46,375 bases of DNA from a virus, in IMG/VR virus record IMGVR_UViG_3300030328_001894, positions 1 through 46,375 of that record. One strand, 5' to 3'. A model generated the notes under the pieces. It was not told the DNA's origin, did no database searches, and saw only the letters and a program-made list of their open reading frames with translations. How positions within the stretch are numbered: the stretch's first letter is position 1; every line of letters begins with the position of its first letter. Positions 23,501 to 32,812 of this stretch are shown here, piece after piece. Made by a program: the position numbers and the translations under genes.

Positions 23501-26500
23501 ATTTTCTAATAAATCTCTTAATTGATAATATAAGCCACGAACATCTTTAGGCAGCTGATCAATTCTTTTTTTCTTTCCAGAAAATTGGAAAGGGGCAAGT
23601 TCATTTAGGTACTTTCTAGATTGCTTGTCTAAAAGAGGGGTCTCTAAGAAATCTCCAGTTGTAGTAGTACCTGCTGAATCAATTATTTGCTGAGGAGTTT
23701 CTAATGTTTTAACAGCTTCCATAGCTTTTTCGACAAGATTGACTCTAGACCCTTCTATTGTAGGGGTAAATAAATTGTCGTAATTCTTTAACCATCTAGC
23801 TACAGCCCTATCGCTTATTTCTGGAGAAGCAAACCCAAGTTTAGAAAGCCCAGTTTTCATAGTTGAATACCATACCGTACTTAACATAGCATCTTCAAAA
23901 AAGTCTATTTCTTTTTGGTTTTTTAATTCACTCTTAACGCTTTTAATTTGAGCGTCTACTTCAAATTGACTAAATATTTTATCGCTTACTTCTTTTAAAA
24001 CTTCTGGAGAAAGCTCTTGAGCGTATTCTTGTTTCATTTTTTGATGAAGATAGCTTGATTTTTTTATATCATTAACAGCTTTATATATAGCTCTAGCTCT
24101 TTCTTTAGGTATTTTAGCTGCAGATATAGCAAGAGCATTGACACTTCCTATGTCGCCATAATTTTGAATAAGAAAATCATTTCCTTTTTTTACTATGTCA
24201 TTTAGTGTTCTTGTTCTCCAGTTTTTATCAACTTTATTAGCTTCATATCTAGGGTCTTTTATTCTAACTTGCTTACCACTCTTATCGTAAATAAGATTTC
24301 CTCTGTCATCTTTTTTCGGAATAGTTTTATACACTCTAAAAGGGTCTTTTGTTAATAAAAATTCTAATGGATCAACTCCTCTAGGGGCTTTTACATCTAA
24401 TATATCAGGATTCCAGGTTTCAGAGTTTGTTTCTCTTGTCATACCATTATATGTTTGCAAGTCTTTATTGTATATCCATTCAATATATTTAAAGTTTTTG
24501 ACTGGAACTCCGTGTTCTCTTTTTAATATATCATGAAGCCATTTATTTTTTATAGAGTTTTCATTATATAAAGTATAAATTTCTTTTATTTTTATAGGGT
24601 CAAGTCTGCTTATTACATTGTCACTCCAATCAATTTTTTCAAGATCAGTAGCGATTTTTGTAAGGAATGTGTTTCTATTCTCGTTTTCAATTCTAGTGCC
24701 AAACTCCTCAATAGAAGAAAGTTTTTCCTGGATCTCCCAAAACTCCCATTTTCTGTCAGCTTTCCAATTTCTACTATATACACCTTGATTTATATTTTGT
24801 GCAGTAGTATAAGGGCCCATTTTCTTTTCTTGGGCAGTTATTCTTTTATCCTTAGGAGTCTTTCCATTTTCATTAGTTAATTTATAGCTAAACAAAGCTT
24901 TTGATTGATGATTAAATAAGTTATTATTTTTAGAGATAAGTAATCCATTGTAGTCCATAGGGTCTGATGCAAACCCAGTTGCAGCTTTTGACATTAAATT
25001 AAATTTGTTGACATTGGCATTGTCTGTTTTAGCTGTTATTTCTAAATCAAACCATGTTTCTTTACCATTAGAATCAACTTCTTTTCTAGCTCTTTTTACA
25101 ATATAAGTTTTGTTTGGCAAAGAAGCTATTGCAGCGTGAGCGGACTTTAAATAAGAAGTTTGAGTTATAGCACTGCCAAGTTCACGTCTTCCTTCATAAG
25201 CTTTTTCAGAGGCAACTTGTCTTGTCTGAGGAGAAAATGTTAATAGAGGATTCTTCGAAACTCTTTCATTAGGGGCTTCAGTAAAAACAGACTCATATTC
25301 TTTTTTAGCATCAGCTTCTGTTATATTCCCCTTTGAATCAACTCTTTCAAATTCTGTTTCATTCCATCTGTACATATCCTTCCATTCTTTTTTAAAGCCA
25401 GTACCTTTGCCATCTGCTCCCATTCCACCAAAGAAAATAAAAGATGTATCTCCATCTAAATCAGCACCACCTAAAGCTCTTACTTTTCTACCATGCATTA
25501 ATATTCCAGAGCCATCTATTTCTGTAAAGCCTGCAAATTTTAAAACCCTGCCACCTGACATTGCATCCATAGGAACTCTTACCGCTAAAGCTTCAAATAA
25601 ATCTTCATATATAGCTTTTTTAGAATCACCTTCTTTTAAATTATTATAATCTTTCCAATGATTTTCAAGCTTAGCATTTTTTAAACCTAACCCAGTTCCA
25701 TCAATAATTTTTTCTTTCCATAAATTATCTAAAAAGAAAACATCATCACGAGATTCAAGTATTTTTGTTTTAGGGTCAATTTCCATAGCTTTATCGTAAG
25801 TCCTTAATCGTCCTTTACCACTATTACCAGCTATAGGTCTTGTTATTGCGTCAGCTACAAAGTTTTGCATTACTCTAGCTCTATGATCACTACTCCATTT
25901 AAACAAATGCCCAGCCATGCTATCTTTTGATAGTTCTTGTATCCGTTTTGGGACAGAAGAATAGTCATTCATATCTAGTAATCTTTGAGTACTTTCGTAA
26001 GCCGTTTCTTCTCCTTCAGTTCTTATTCTATCAACAACTTCTATATCTCTACTTTGCAATTTATTATAAAGCCTATTAGCAAATATTTCATTTCCTGGCG
26101 TTTTAGCAGCTACTAAAAGCTCATTTAAGCCTACGTTATCTATATTTTCAAGAATTTCATCTATATTTTTTTCATATTTTTTAGGGTTTCTAGCTAGATC
26201 ATTGACCATATCATTGTATTTTTTTTCACCTTCTATCCTTCTCCATATGGTGTTGTAATACATATCGTCCATAATTTCATTAACTTTTTTCTCATAAGCC
26301 TCTTTAGTTTTAAGCTCTTCAGGTAAGTTTTCAGGATTAAAGCTTCCGTAAGGAGTTTGATTAGTAAACATCTGCTTTACAATTTGTTTGTTTTTAATCA
26401 TATCTTTGCCAGTTTTTTCTGACAATATTACTTTAAAATCTTCAACTGGAATCTCATATACTTTAGCATTTACTATATCTATTTCGCCATTTTTAGTATT

Positions 26501-29500
26501 TTTTATTTCTCCTGAGACTCTTTCACCTAATTGCTTAGCTGCAGATTCATACATAATTAAATGTATACCCTTTTTATTTAGCCAAGCTTCTGTCTTTGCA
26601 TGGCCACCATGTATCATATACTTGCCTAATACAGCCCCTAATTGGGGGTCAGGAGACACGATAAATGATTTATTGGCATTACCTTCGGTTTCAAGCCCTT
26701 GCCCCTTATTTAAGCCATATATGAAGTCTTTTCGTCCTATTGGGCCACCATCTGTACCTTCAGCCCAATCACTAGCAGGACTTCTTGTTGAAAGTTGAGC
26801 ATCAGGCTTTCCATTGTCTTTTACGAATACAACTTTAACTTTTAACACTCCATCTTTTTCTACAAGATCACTCTTACCTATACCTTTAAAGCTTTCAATA
26901 GCATCTTTTACAGCTTTAGCGTCAGCAGAATATCCATTTGTATTCCATATTTGAGCACGTTTATTGTATCCTTTGCCAGTTACAACATATTTATCCCCGT
27001 CTAAAACAGTTCTAAAGTTTGTTAACTCTGCTTCTTTACCTTTAAATCCGTTCATTCTAAGTGTGTAATGTATATTAGATATAAAGGCTTTATTAAAAAG
27101 AGCCCTAGCTTCTTTTGCTCCTAAAGAATCTCCGTAATTGTCTACAAAATCCTTCATATCTTCTCTTAAGCTTTTCTTTTCAGCATTACTTAACTTAAGT
27201 TTAGCTATGTCTCGCAATATCTGCATATCGCTCTTCATTGCTTTAGGGTGAATTTTAGCAAAATACATTCTCTCAGCATCACCTCTACCACCTTGATAGT
27301 AAAGATTTTCTTTTGCTAATTCTTTCATTATCCTGCCAACTTCACGATAATATTTTGCTTCTACTACTCTATTAATTTCTTCAGTAGGGTAATCTTTTTC
27401 AAGATGTTTATAAAAGTTTTTTAAATATTCTTTATATCTAGGGAGAGAGTATTCTTTAAAGTTGTTGTTTTTTGTTTTTACAACAATATGATCTAAAACT
27501 GCATAACTATATTCAGGGACTTTTTCCCCTGGAAACGATTCTTTAAAATCTGTTTCATAAACTTTATCAATTCTTTTCTTTTCTTGAGCTAAGAATTTTC
27601 TATTACCAGCTTCATTTACAGCAGAACCTTTTTCGTCAAGCGTTAACATTGCAACCCTTTTAGCTGTACCTTTTTCAGTAACAACACTTATCATTTGAAC
27701 AGGTGAATCTTTTAATCTTCTTACTCCAGTGGTTAGCCAAAACTCTTTACGACCAGGTTTATTCATATCAAACTTTGGATAATTAGCTTCTATATAATCT
27801 ATCATTATCTCGCCAGGATTTGTATTCTCAAGCTTACCCTGCTTTATTGCTTCAATCCATGAGACACTAATATCATCCATTACTTTTTTAGCTTCTTCTG
27901 GAGACTTATTTTCAAGCTCTTTTCTCATATATTTAGGATTAGAAGTAAAAGTATAGGCAGTAGCAGACATTCTATCTGGTATATTTTGTGGATCTACATC
28001 ATCTAATGTTCTGTTAGAATCTATAATTTCTGGATTTTTAGGAGGCTGAACTTCTTTTTTCGCAGACTCTACAAGTGCTGCTGTTTTTTCTTGTTTAAAT
28101 AATCCTTTTATTTCAGCTTCACCTTTTGGTGTAAGGCTCCTAGCTCCTATTCCAGCAACAACTCCTTCTAATTTTGGTGCTACAGACTCAACCCAACCAC
28201 TACCATAAGGCTGATTGTTCCATTTAAACCATTTATTTGTTGTCATATCAAAAACATGAACTGGTTTACCCATATCTATAGCCATTTGAGTAGCCCAAGC
28301 TGTCCCACCTTTTACTTGCCCTTTTTCAATCCTAGATACAGCAATTACTTTATCTGAATCTTTTACTTGATAATAGTTTCTTCTTAATAAATTATTTGTT
28401 TTTGCACTTGATGTAGGAAACTTTCTTTTTAAAGTTTCATTAGCTTTTTTTACAAATTTATCAGCTTTTTGAAGTTGGGGGTCGGTTAAAATATTTCTAT
28501 TTTTACTTGATACACCATGACCTTTAAAAGAATGAGCTATGACTTTATCACCTCTTTTTATTCCTTCTGTTTCAAAAACAGTATCAGCTCCATCAGCTGC
28601 CCCAGAATGAATAACAACTGGTTTAGCTAATCCAGTAAGAGTTGTTTTTATATTCTTTATATTGTATAAAGCTATTTCATTTATCCTATTTTCATAATCA
28701 CCTTTAGATTCGTTTTTTCTTTTAGGATTAATTATATGAGCTTTCTCATGTTCTATTACAAAACGCTCAAACTCTTCATAAGTTTTAAACTGGTCTTTTT
28801 CAAGAGGCTTTACCCCTTCTACTTTTGGTTTAGTCCACGCTTTATCATCAAACTTTTTCTTTAATAACTCTCTATCAATAGTAATCTTTTTAGTTTTTCT
28901 ATTAACATAGGCAGCAACTATATCTTTAACGCCTTCTCTAATCTTATCAGATTTTTTATATTCTATAGTATATTCAGGTTCTGCTTCAGGCTCTTTGACT
29001 TTTGGCTTTGGAGCAGACTCTTCAATTAACTTTATCAACCTAACTGCATGGCTATCGGAAGCATCAGGCTTATAGTACTTTAAAGTTTTACCTACTAGTA
29101 TGCCAGATTTTATATCTTTTAATATTTCATCTCTTTTTTTAGATAAGTATCCTTTATCACCAGTACCTCTTAACCAATTATCATATTTCTCTATAGCTTC
29201 CTTCACATTCTCGACTCTTGTATATCCTAATTTTTTATAATAATCTGGATTTTTATCATAAACTTTACCTACAACAAATGGATTTCCGTACTTAGAATTT
29301 CTCATTATACTAATACCACTTGTCCCAGACAATACTGTTTTAGGTGCCTCTTCAACTTTCTTTTCTGGTTCCTTCTCCGCTTTCTTCTTAACCATTATAG
29401 GTTCACCTTCTTGAGTAAACTCTATTTCACCACTTTTAATTTTAGCTATTTCAGCTTCTATTTCTTTTTCTGATAAAGCTCTGCCCTCTTTAGACAAGCT

Positions 29501-30505
29501 CTTAACAAGCTTTCTTAGCATTGCGTCCTGAGTTTTAAACATTTTAGGGGCTTCTTTTTCTACTATCTTTCTTGACTGTGGATCAAGCTCAGAAAATCCT
29601 TCTACTTTTTTAGCATCTCCAAAATGACGACCTTCTATTGGGCCTTGCTCTAAAGCTCTCATTTTATTTAAGAATTGCCCAGCTCTTCTTTGGTAGAATG
29701 GAGATTCATTTGCACCAAAATATGCACCCAATAAGTATTGATATATTTGCATTGGTGTAGTATCACCACGCATAGTAGAGGGAAGACCAGTAAATAAAGA
29801 AGCGGATAATGAACGTAAAGCTTGGTCAGCTACTTTACTATCTGTTCCAGTAGAAACTTTGTTACCTATAAATCTAAAAACTGCACCAGTACCAGCACCA
29901 TGGACAAAAGAACTCATCATTTCATCTACGCCATGCTGCCAAGAACTAACTGCACTAGCAACACCAAGATGGAATGCACCTCCTGCCATATCTTTAACTA
30001 CATCATTTTGCATAAACCTAGTAGCAGCACTTGCAGCATCAGCTCTTGCAGCTATAGCTTTACCCATAGATTCATTGTAAACTTTAGTTGCTTTCTTTTG
30101 GACTTTACCAGCTACCCACATAGGCACAGACTTGCCCTTCATAGCTCTTACAGCTGTAGCTAAGCCCCCTCTTGCTCCAAATGTAGGTAAGTAACCAACA
30201 AAACCTGCTAAGTGCCCTATATTGCGAGCGATAGCCTCTGCGTCATCATCTGGTGGATCATCACTTAAATTAAAAGTTGTTAAGCCTTCCATAAAGCCAG
30301 CACCAGCTTGCTTCATTACACCGCCTACACGATTAGTAAATGATTTATTTGATTGTGCAAATGGGAGGTTGTAGTACTCAGCGTGAGCTTCTATTGCTTG
30401 TACTGTATTGTCATCGAAACGATCAGGTTGACGCTCATAGAGCTGTCTATATTCCCTTACTTGAGAAGGAGAAAGATTTGGCCTAAATCCTTGGGGTACA
30501 GCCAC
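20534..30505 (-). CDS. Giant 3323-aa polyvalent protein, candidate virion RNA polymerase
   Basis: One uninterrupted frame begins at GTG 30505 (GAGG about 10 nt before). Regions seen: about 395-505 a DUF4326-like part (SIMRNSKYGNPFVVGK); 586-590 HEKAH, an HExxH metallopeptidase-like motif; about 625-760 a SLOG-like fold (HSGAADGADTVFE at 633-645, GGTAWATQMAIDMGKPVHV); 1681-1686 ADLDGD inside VRALGGADLDGDTSFIF, preceded by FEALAVRVPMDAMSGG. That last arrangement matches the metal-binding DxDGD loop of two-barrel RNA polymerases (RNAP beta', YonO, crAss-like virion polymerase). The C-terminal 250 residues resemble those of large polyvalent phage proteins. It lies next to internal virion protein genes, so injection with DNA is plausible. 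Polymerase activity is inferred, not shown. Confidence 0.55.
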   Translation of the reverse strand: MAVPQGFRPNLSPSQVREYRQLYERQPDRFDDNTVQAIEAHAEYYNLPFAQSNKSFTNRVGGVMKQAGAGFMEGLTTFNLSDDPPDDDAEAIARNIGHLAGFVGYLPTFGARGGLATAVRAMKGKSVPMWVAGKVQKKATKVYNESMGKAIAARADAASAATRFMQNDVVKDMAGGAFHLGVASAVSSWQHGVDEMMSSFVHGAGTGAVFRFIGNKVSTGTDSKVADQALRSLSASLFTGLPSTMRGDTTPMQIYQYLLGAYFGANESPFYQRRAGQFLNKMRALEQGPIEGRHFGDAKKVEGFSELDPQSRKIVEKEAPKMFKTQDAMLRKLVKSLSKEGRALSEKEIEAEIAKIKSGEIEFTQEGEPIMVKKKAEKEPEKKVEEAPKTVLSGTSGISIMRNSKYGNPFVVGKVYDKNPDYYKKLGYTRVENVKEAIEKYDNWLRGTGDKGYLSKKRDEILKDIKSGILVGKTLKYYKPDASDSHAVRLIKLIEESAPKPKVKEPEAEPEYTIEYKKSDKIREGVKDIVAAYVNRKTKKITIDRELLKKKFDDKAWTKPKVEGVKPLEKDQFKTYEEFERFVIEHEKAHIINPKRKNESKGDYENRINEIALYNIKNIKTTLTGLAKPVVIHSGAADGADTVFETEGIKRGDKVIAHSFKGHGVSSKNRNILTDPQLQKADKFVKKANETLKRKFPTSSAKTNNLLRRNYYQVKDSDKVIAVSRIEKGQVKGGTAWATQMAIDMGKPVHVFDMTTNKWFKWNNQPYGSGWVESVAPKLEGVVAGIGARSLTPKGEAEIKGLFKQEKTAALVESAKKEVQPPKNPEIIDSNRTLDDVDPQNIPDRMSATAYTFTSNPKYMRKELENKSPEEAKKVMDDISVSWIEAIKQGKLENTNPGEIMIDYIEANYPKFDMNKPGRKEFWLTTGVRRLKDSPVQMISVVTEKGTAKRVAMLTLDEKGSAVNEAGNRKFLAQEKKRIDKVYETDFKESFPGEKVPEYSYAVLDHIVVKTKNNNFKEYSLPRYKEYLKNFYKHLEKDYPTEEINRVVEAKYYREVGRIMKELAKENLYYQGGRGDAERMYFAKIHPKAMKSDMQILRDIAKLKLSNAEKKSLREDMKDFVDNYGDSLGAKEARALFNKAFISNIHYTLRMNGFKGKEAELTNFRTVLDGDKYVVTGKGYNKRAQIWNTNGYSADAKAVKDAIESFKGIGKSDLVEKDGVLKVKVVFVKDNGKPDAQLSTRSPASDWAEGTDGGPIGRKDFIYGLNKGQGLETEGNANKSFIVSPDPQLGAVLGKYMIHGGHAKTEAWLNKKGIHLIMYESAAKQLGERVSGEIKNTKNGEIDIVNAKVYEIPVEDFKVILSEKTGKDMIKNKQIVKQMFTNQTPYGSFNPENLPEELKTKEAYEKKVNEIMDDMYYNTIWRRIEGEKKYNDMVNDLARNPKKYEKNIDEILENIDNVGLNELLVAAKTPGNEIFANRLYNKLQSRDIEVVDRIRTEGEETAYESTQRLLDMNDYSSVPKRIQELSKDSMAGHLFKWSSDHRARVMQNFVADAITRPIAGNSGKGRLRTYDKAMEIDPKTKILESRDDVFFLDNLWKEKIIDGTGLGLKNAKLENHWKDYNNLKEGDSKKAIYEDLFEALAVRVPMDAMSGGRVLKFAGFTEIDGSGILMHGRKVRALGGADLDGDTSFIFFGGMGADGKGTGFKKEWKDMYRWNETEFERVDSKGNITEADAKKEYESVFTEAPNERVSKNPLLTFSPQTRQVASEKAYEGRRELGSAITQTSYLKSAHAAIASLPNKTYIVKRARKEVDSNGKETWFDLEITAKTDNANVNKFNLMSKAATGFASDPMDYNGLLISKNNNLFNHQSKALFSYKLTNENGKTPKDKRITAQEKKMGPYTTAQNINQGVYSRNWKADRKWEFWEIQEKLSSIEEFGTRIENENRNTFLTKIATDLEKIDWSDNVISRLDPIKIKEIYTLYNENSIKNKWLHDILKREHGVPVKNFKYIEWIYNKDLQTYNGMTRETNSETWNPDILDVKAPRGVDPLEFLLTKDPFRVYKTIPKKDDRGNLIYDKSGKQVRIKDPRYEANKVDKNWRTRTLNDIVKKGNDFLIQNYGDIGSVNALAISAAKIPKERARAIYKAVNDIKKSSYLHQKMKQEYAQELSPEVLKEVSDKIFSQFEVDAQIKSVKSELKNQKEIDFFEDAMLSTVWYSTMKTGLSKLGFASPEISDRAVARWLKNYDNLFTPTIEGSRVNLVEKAMEAVKTLETPQQIIDSAGTTTTGDFLETPLLDKQSRKYLNELAPFQFSGKKKRIDQLPKDVRGLYYQLRDLLENYIPNWTAVDLNKYARGLFGKDLNMSNKEDLQFLVNNLNKYRDGTWWQRIMRPVKDKFVKISPTHYYMFPKAIGQDTMRYDLERFEQIRQFQTKKHGTVIGEVFKPTNQIDRHQKTMHYTSEQATTKYREIAEKFDNDYGPYLALKEGDALYKFAVREREMLMAKRKMSKDKEYDPKLKEYIEEYNSLAKEIDWANTQNKVFNVTTLNKKGESVIKKMTGAQVIRALDKLNTKWAELSYSMTAGNPKDLEGNPRKTEGRLPVQTGFDIMYRTLRTKDGKRDSKAMVDKFVKEMDMAMARGENLDLDAIGIDGQRELYREQASVTAKLMGNKELTEVIKKIQIYRTSHLPFNEWYPHIMASNPKLAKERAKKDIQEINDNPKYSHQQKENMIIRTLIRMHKSSGDYMPTADLADLGANVDAAVRKLGKKKKKQGEAFQWLTNNRVIGSMHSRTSHQGGYDVSPDIMKMHLKQVIDAQYQHAAQIKMRHDLYKWKEWAIKHKGAGTDPEARKWMNNWTDFWNLYIQQGMGNPSHIPKRVLNNPDMKVKGTLYAWWSDMNVKKKMDKIYEKLGVKKEDRMLPKELRGVDYQDIAKWSNIEAKFELASLLAHPKSMVANLYGGTANTLINTGFANYRNARNLSFLQANVNPAFKRRSDWTKWVNDLGIVEEFMIGEFGKNPKFASAKWKNFFKDAVNKINKDPNLADADLMSIVRKHGINTSIFNKAAWFMRRAERTLRVDSFIAHYLQARSNLEGAIQRWDDPALIAYARKGVQATQFLYSAPFRPMFAATSLGKVMTRFQLWAWNSVRFRKDIIEQAKLRGYKEGTQEFERFKRLVLADAFMLALSSVFAYSLFEAALPAPLNWFQDTADWLFGDEKERDRAFFGTWPSQVAPLQMITPPVLRLAPATFKGLVENDWDKMANYYIWTMFPFGRIARDVAGEGGIIENPARTIEKVTGIPYMQMSKVYQKDPQTEKLGPGGIIRLRKKDEGE
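25448..25462 (-). other. DLDGD motif of a candidate two-barrel RNA polymerase
   Basis: The codons for Asp1682-Leu-Asp1684-Gly-Asp1686 of the giant protein lie here, in a Gly-Gly-Ala-led strand-loop with hydrophobic residues after it (TSFIFFGG). The three Asp would hold the catalytic magnesium. This pattern is rare outside RNA polymerases, but no structural check was possible. Confidence 0.5.
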
Positions 30506-30509
30506 ACGA

Positions 30510-31511
30510 TTATTCCTCGTCTTTAAATTTTCTATATACTACAGGAGCTAATTGAGCTGCACCAATAGTTAAAGCCATAGGCCAAGATAATAACCCACCT
30601 GCAATTCTACCAGCTATACCAATAGCTGCCTTTGCTCCAAAATGTTTTCCAACATTTTTCAATGCCATATTTGTAGCTATATTTCTAACCCTTTTTGATC
30701 CACCTTTTTTTATTGCTTGCTTACCAGCACTTGAAAGATTATCTTGATTTTTTAAAATCTTTTTTTCTAATGCTATCCTAGTTTTATTTGTTTTTGCTTG
30801 AACCTTTTTTAAGCTTCCATCTTTTTGAGATTCAAAATCTATATCTCCAGCTCTATTAGCTGCATAAGCACTAACTTGAGCTTTACTCATTTTAAAGACT
30901 TTACCTTTTTTACTGTCCCAATTATATCCATTTTTCTTTAAAGCTTTTATAGTCTTTTTTGACGGAGTTTTTACATCACCTGACATTTGAAATAGCTTAG
31001 CTCCCCCTAATGTTGCTCCACCAGCTCCTATACCAACAAGAAAATCATCTAATACACCTTCAACTTTAGGCTGTAAAAGTTCATTTTGATAAGCGTAACT
31101 TAATAAATCAGGGTTTTCAGCAGCTATATCTTTTGTTATATCTGCCTCTGAACGACCTCTACTTCTTTGAAATGCAATGTTTGTACCCAATCTGGTATCA
31201 TAAGCTTTTTTAGCTGCGTTAGTAAGGTTGCTAAATGCTTCCATATTAACTGCTCTATCAGGAGGTAATTCTCTTCTATAAGCATCATATAGTTCGTTTT
31301 GACTAGGAAATCCTTTACCTAAAGCTCCTAATGCCCCTGGAGCAAACTTACCATCTTGACCAAGCATTCTTTCTAATGGAGCTTGTAAAGCCATTATATT
31401 ATTTTGAAAGCCTATATTAGCCATATTAGCTTGTTCGTTTTTAACTTCTTCTCTAGACTTTAAAAACCCACCTGGTCGCCCTGTTTGATTTTGATTATTA
31501 AAAAAAGACAT
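30510..31511 (-). CDS. Putative internal virion protein (333 aa)
   Basis: The N-terminus is Gln/Asn-rich (MSFFNNQNQTGRPGGFLKSR). The middle is basic and helical; the C-terminus is hydrophobic and Gly/Ala-rich (KAAIGIAGRIAGGLLSWPMA, then LTIGAAQLAPVVY) with one or two possible membrane segments. This fits proteins ejected from the head into the envelope. It lies immediately upstream of the giant protein gene (4 nt) and joins its own upstream neighbour by overlapping stop and start. Function is inferred from composition and order. Confidence 0.6.
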   Translation of the reverse strand: MSFFNNQNQTGRPGGFLKSREEVKNEQANMANIGFQNNIMALQAPLERMLGQDGKFAPGALGALGKGFPSQNELYDAYRRELPPDRAVNMEAFSNLTNAAKKAYDTRLGTNIAFQRSRGRSEADITKDIAAENPDLLSYAYQNELLQPKVEGVLDDFLVGIGAGGATLGGAKLFQMSGDVKTPSKKTIKALKKNGYNWDSKKGKVFKMSKAQVSAYAANRAGDIDFESQKDGSLKKVQAKTNKTRIALEKKILKNQDNLSSAGKQAIKKGGSKRVRNIATNMALKNVGKHFGAKAAIGIAGRIAGGLLSWPMALTIGAAQLAPVVYRKFKDEE

Positions 31512-32812
31512 TAATAACCAAATCTTCCGCCACTAGATAAAGCACTACCTACAGAACTAGTTCTTTTCTTTTTAGGTTTTGCTTTAGCTACTGTTGTTTT
31601 TTTAGCTTGGCTTTTTAATTTTGTATTATATTTTTTACCTTTATAAGTAAATTCTTTTTTACCACTTTTTCTAGCTGCAGCAAACGCTCCTTTGAATCCA
31701 CCTTTAGCACCACCCATAGGCTCACCAGATTTAGTTGGGCCTATGCCTTGACTTGCCTGAGGAGCTTTCTTAGGGCCTGTTATTCCATATCCTTTTTGAA
31801 ATCCTTCTTTAAAGTTTTTAGCAAAACCACCAACTAATCTACCGCCACCTTGAGCTATACCTTTAGTAGCTCCTCCAATAGCATCACCAGCCATACCTGT
31901 AGCTGCTCTTCCAACTTCACCAACTCCTCTTCCTACAGCTCTACCTCCTTGTGCCATTTTTGCTCCAAGAGCTTCTATTGGGGTAACATCAGAACCCATA
32001 CCTACAGCTTGCAATCTTCTTAACGCTGGTTCAGAGCCTGGTGCAAATCCCTGCTCTTCCATTGGAGGCATACTAGGGCCAGCATCATATCCCATTTGAC
32101 CAGGGGATGTTCTTAATTGTAATTCTTCTGGTTTTCCCATTTGAGCGTTCATAAAAGGGCCTGCTGCATGAGGACGCATATTCCTAGGGTCAGTAGCTTT
32201 AGCAGCTGTATCTTTAAAAAATGATGAGATACCTTCTCTACCTTTATCAAACACCTCAGCAGATAAGTTTCTATTAGGGTCTGCTGATATAGCTGCAGCT
32301 CTATTCCATTTGTCTGCAATCCAATTACCAGCATTCTTTATAGCTCCACCTGCTTGATCCATAAATTCGCCTGTATTATCTTGTACATTTCTTCGCCAAG
32401 CTGCGTTAAAAGGTCTTGCATCTGCTGGATTTGGACGAGGTTGCCCAAAAGGAGGAAAATCTCCTTGAGGTTGCATAGGGTCAGTTTGATAGCCACTAGC
32501 ATATGGGCCTGGTTGAGGCATAGGTTGATCACCTAACATTTCTTCAGAAAATTGCCTTCCATCTCCACCAGCATTTACATCACCATAAGCAGATGGTCTT
32601 TGAGGTTGAGGATAAGGTGGTGCCCAAGGAGAATCTATATTAGGTGGGCCTGCAGCATCAGAAAGCATATTTTGATAAGGATTATTCATTGGAGAAGGTG
32701 GGTTTATAAAAGAAGGAGGAGGATAAGCATTCTGAGGAGCTCCTTGAAAGAACCTCATTGTATCTCCTTGTGTATTAACAAATGTTCTTTTAGCTTTTTG
32801 TTTTTCTGCCAT
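31511..32812 (-). CDS. Pro/Gly-rich putative internal virion protein (433 aa)
   Basis: The N-terminal half (about 1-150) is Pro, Gln, Asn and Gly-rich and disordered, beginning MAEKQKAKRTFVNTQGDTMR. The middle has Gly/Ala-rich stretches (GRAVGRGVGEVGRAATGMAG) that could cross membranes. The C-terminus is strongly basic (KKTTVAKAKPKKKRTSSVG). I do not recognise a family. Gene order and composition suggest an ejected or head-tail-core protein. Stops and starts overlap with both neighbours, so it is tightly co-translated. Confidence 0.55.
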   Translation of the reverse strand: MAEKQKAKRTFVNTQGDTMRFFQGAPQNAYPPPSFINPPSPMNNPYQNMLSDAAGPPNIDSPWAPPYPQPQRPSAYGDVNAGGDGRQFSEEMLGDQPMPQPGPYASGYQTDPMQPQGDFPPFGQPRPNPADARPFNAAWRRNVQDNTGEFMDQAGGAIKNAGNWIADKWNRAAAISADPNRNLSAEVFDKGREGISSFFKDTAAKATDPRNMRPHAAGPFMNAQMGKPEELQLRTSPGQMGYDAGPSMPPMEEQGFAPGSEPALRRLQAVGMGSDVTPIEALGAKMAQGGRAVGRGVGEVGRAATGMAGDAIGGATKGIAQGGGRLVGGFAKNFKEGFQKGYGITGPKKAPQASQGIGPTKSGEPMGGAKGGFKGAFAAARKSGKKEFTYKGKKYNTKLKSQAKKTTVAKAKPKKKRTSSVGSALSSGGRFGY

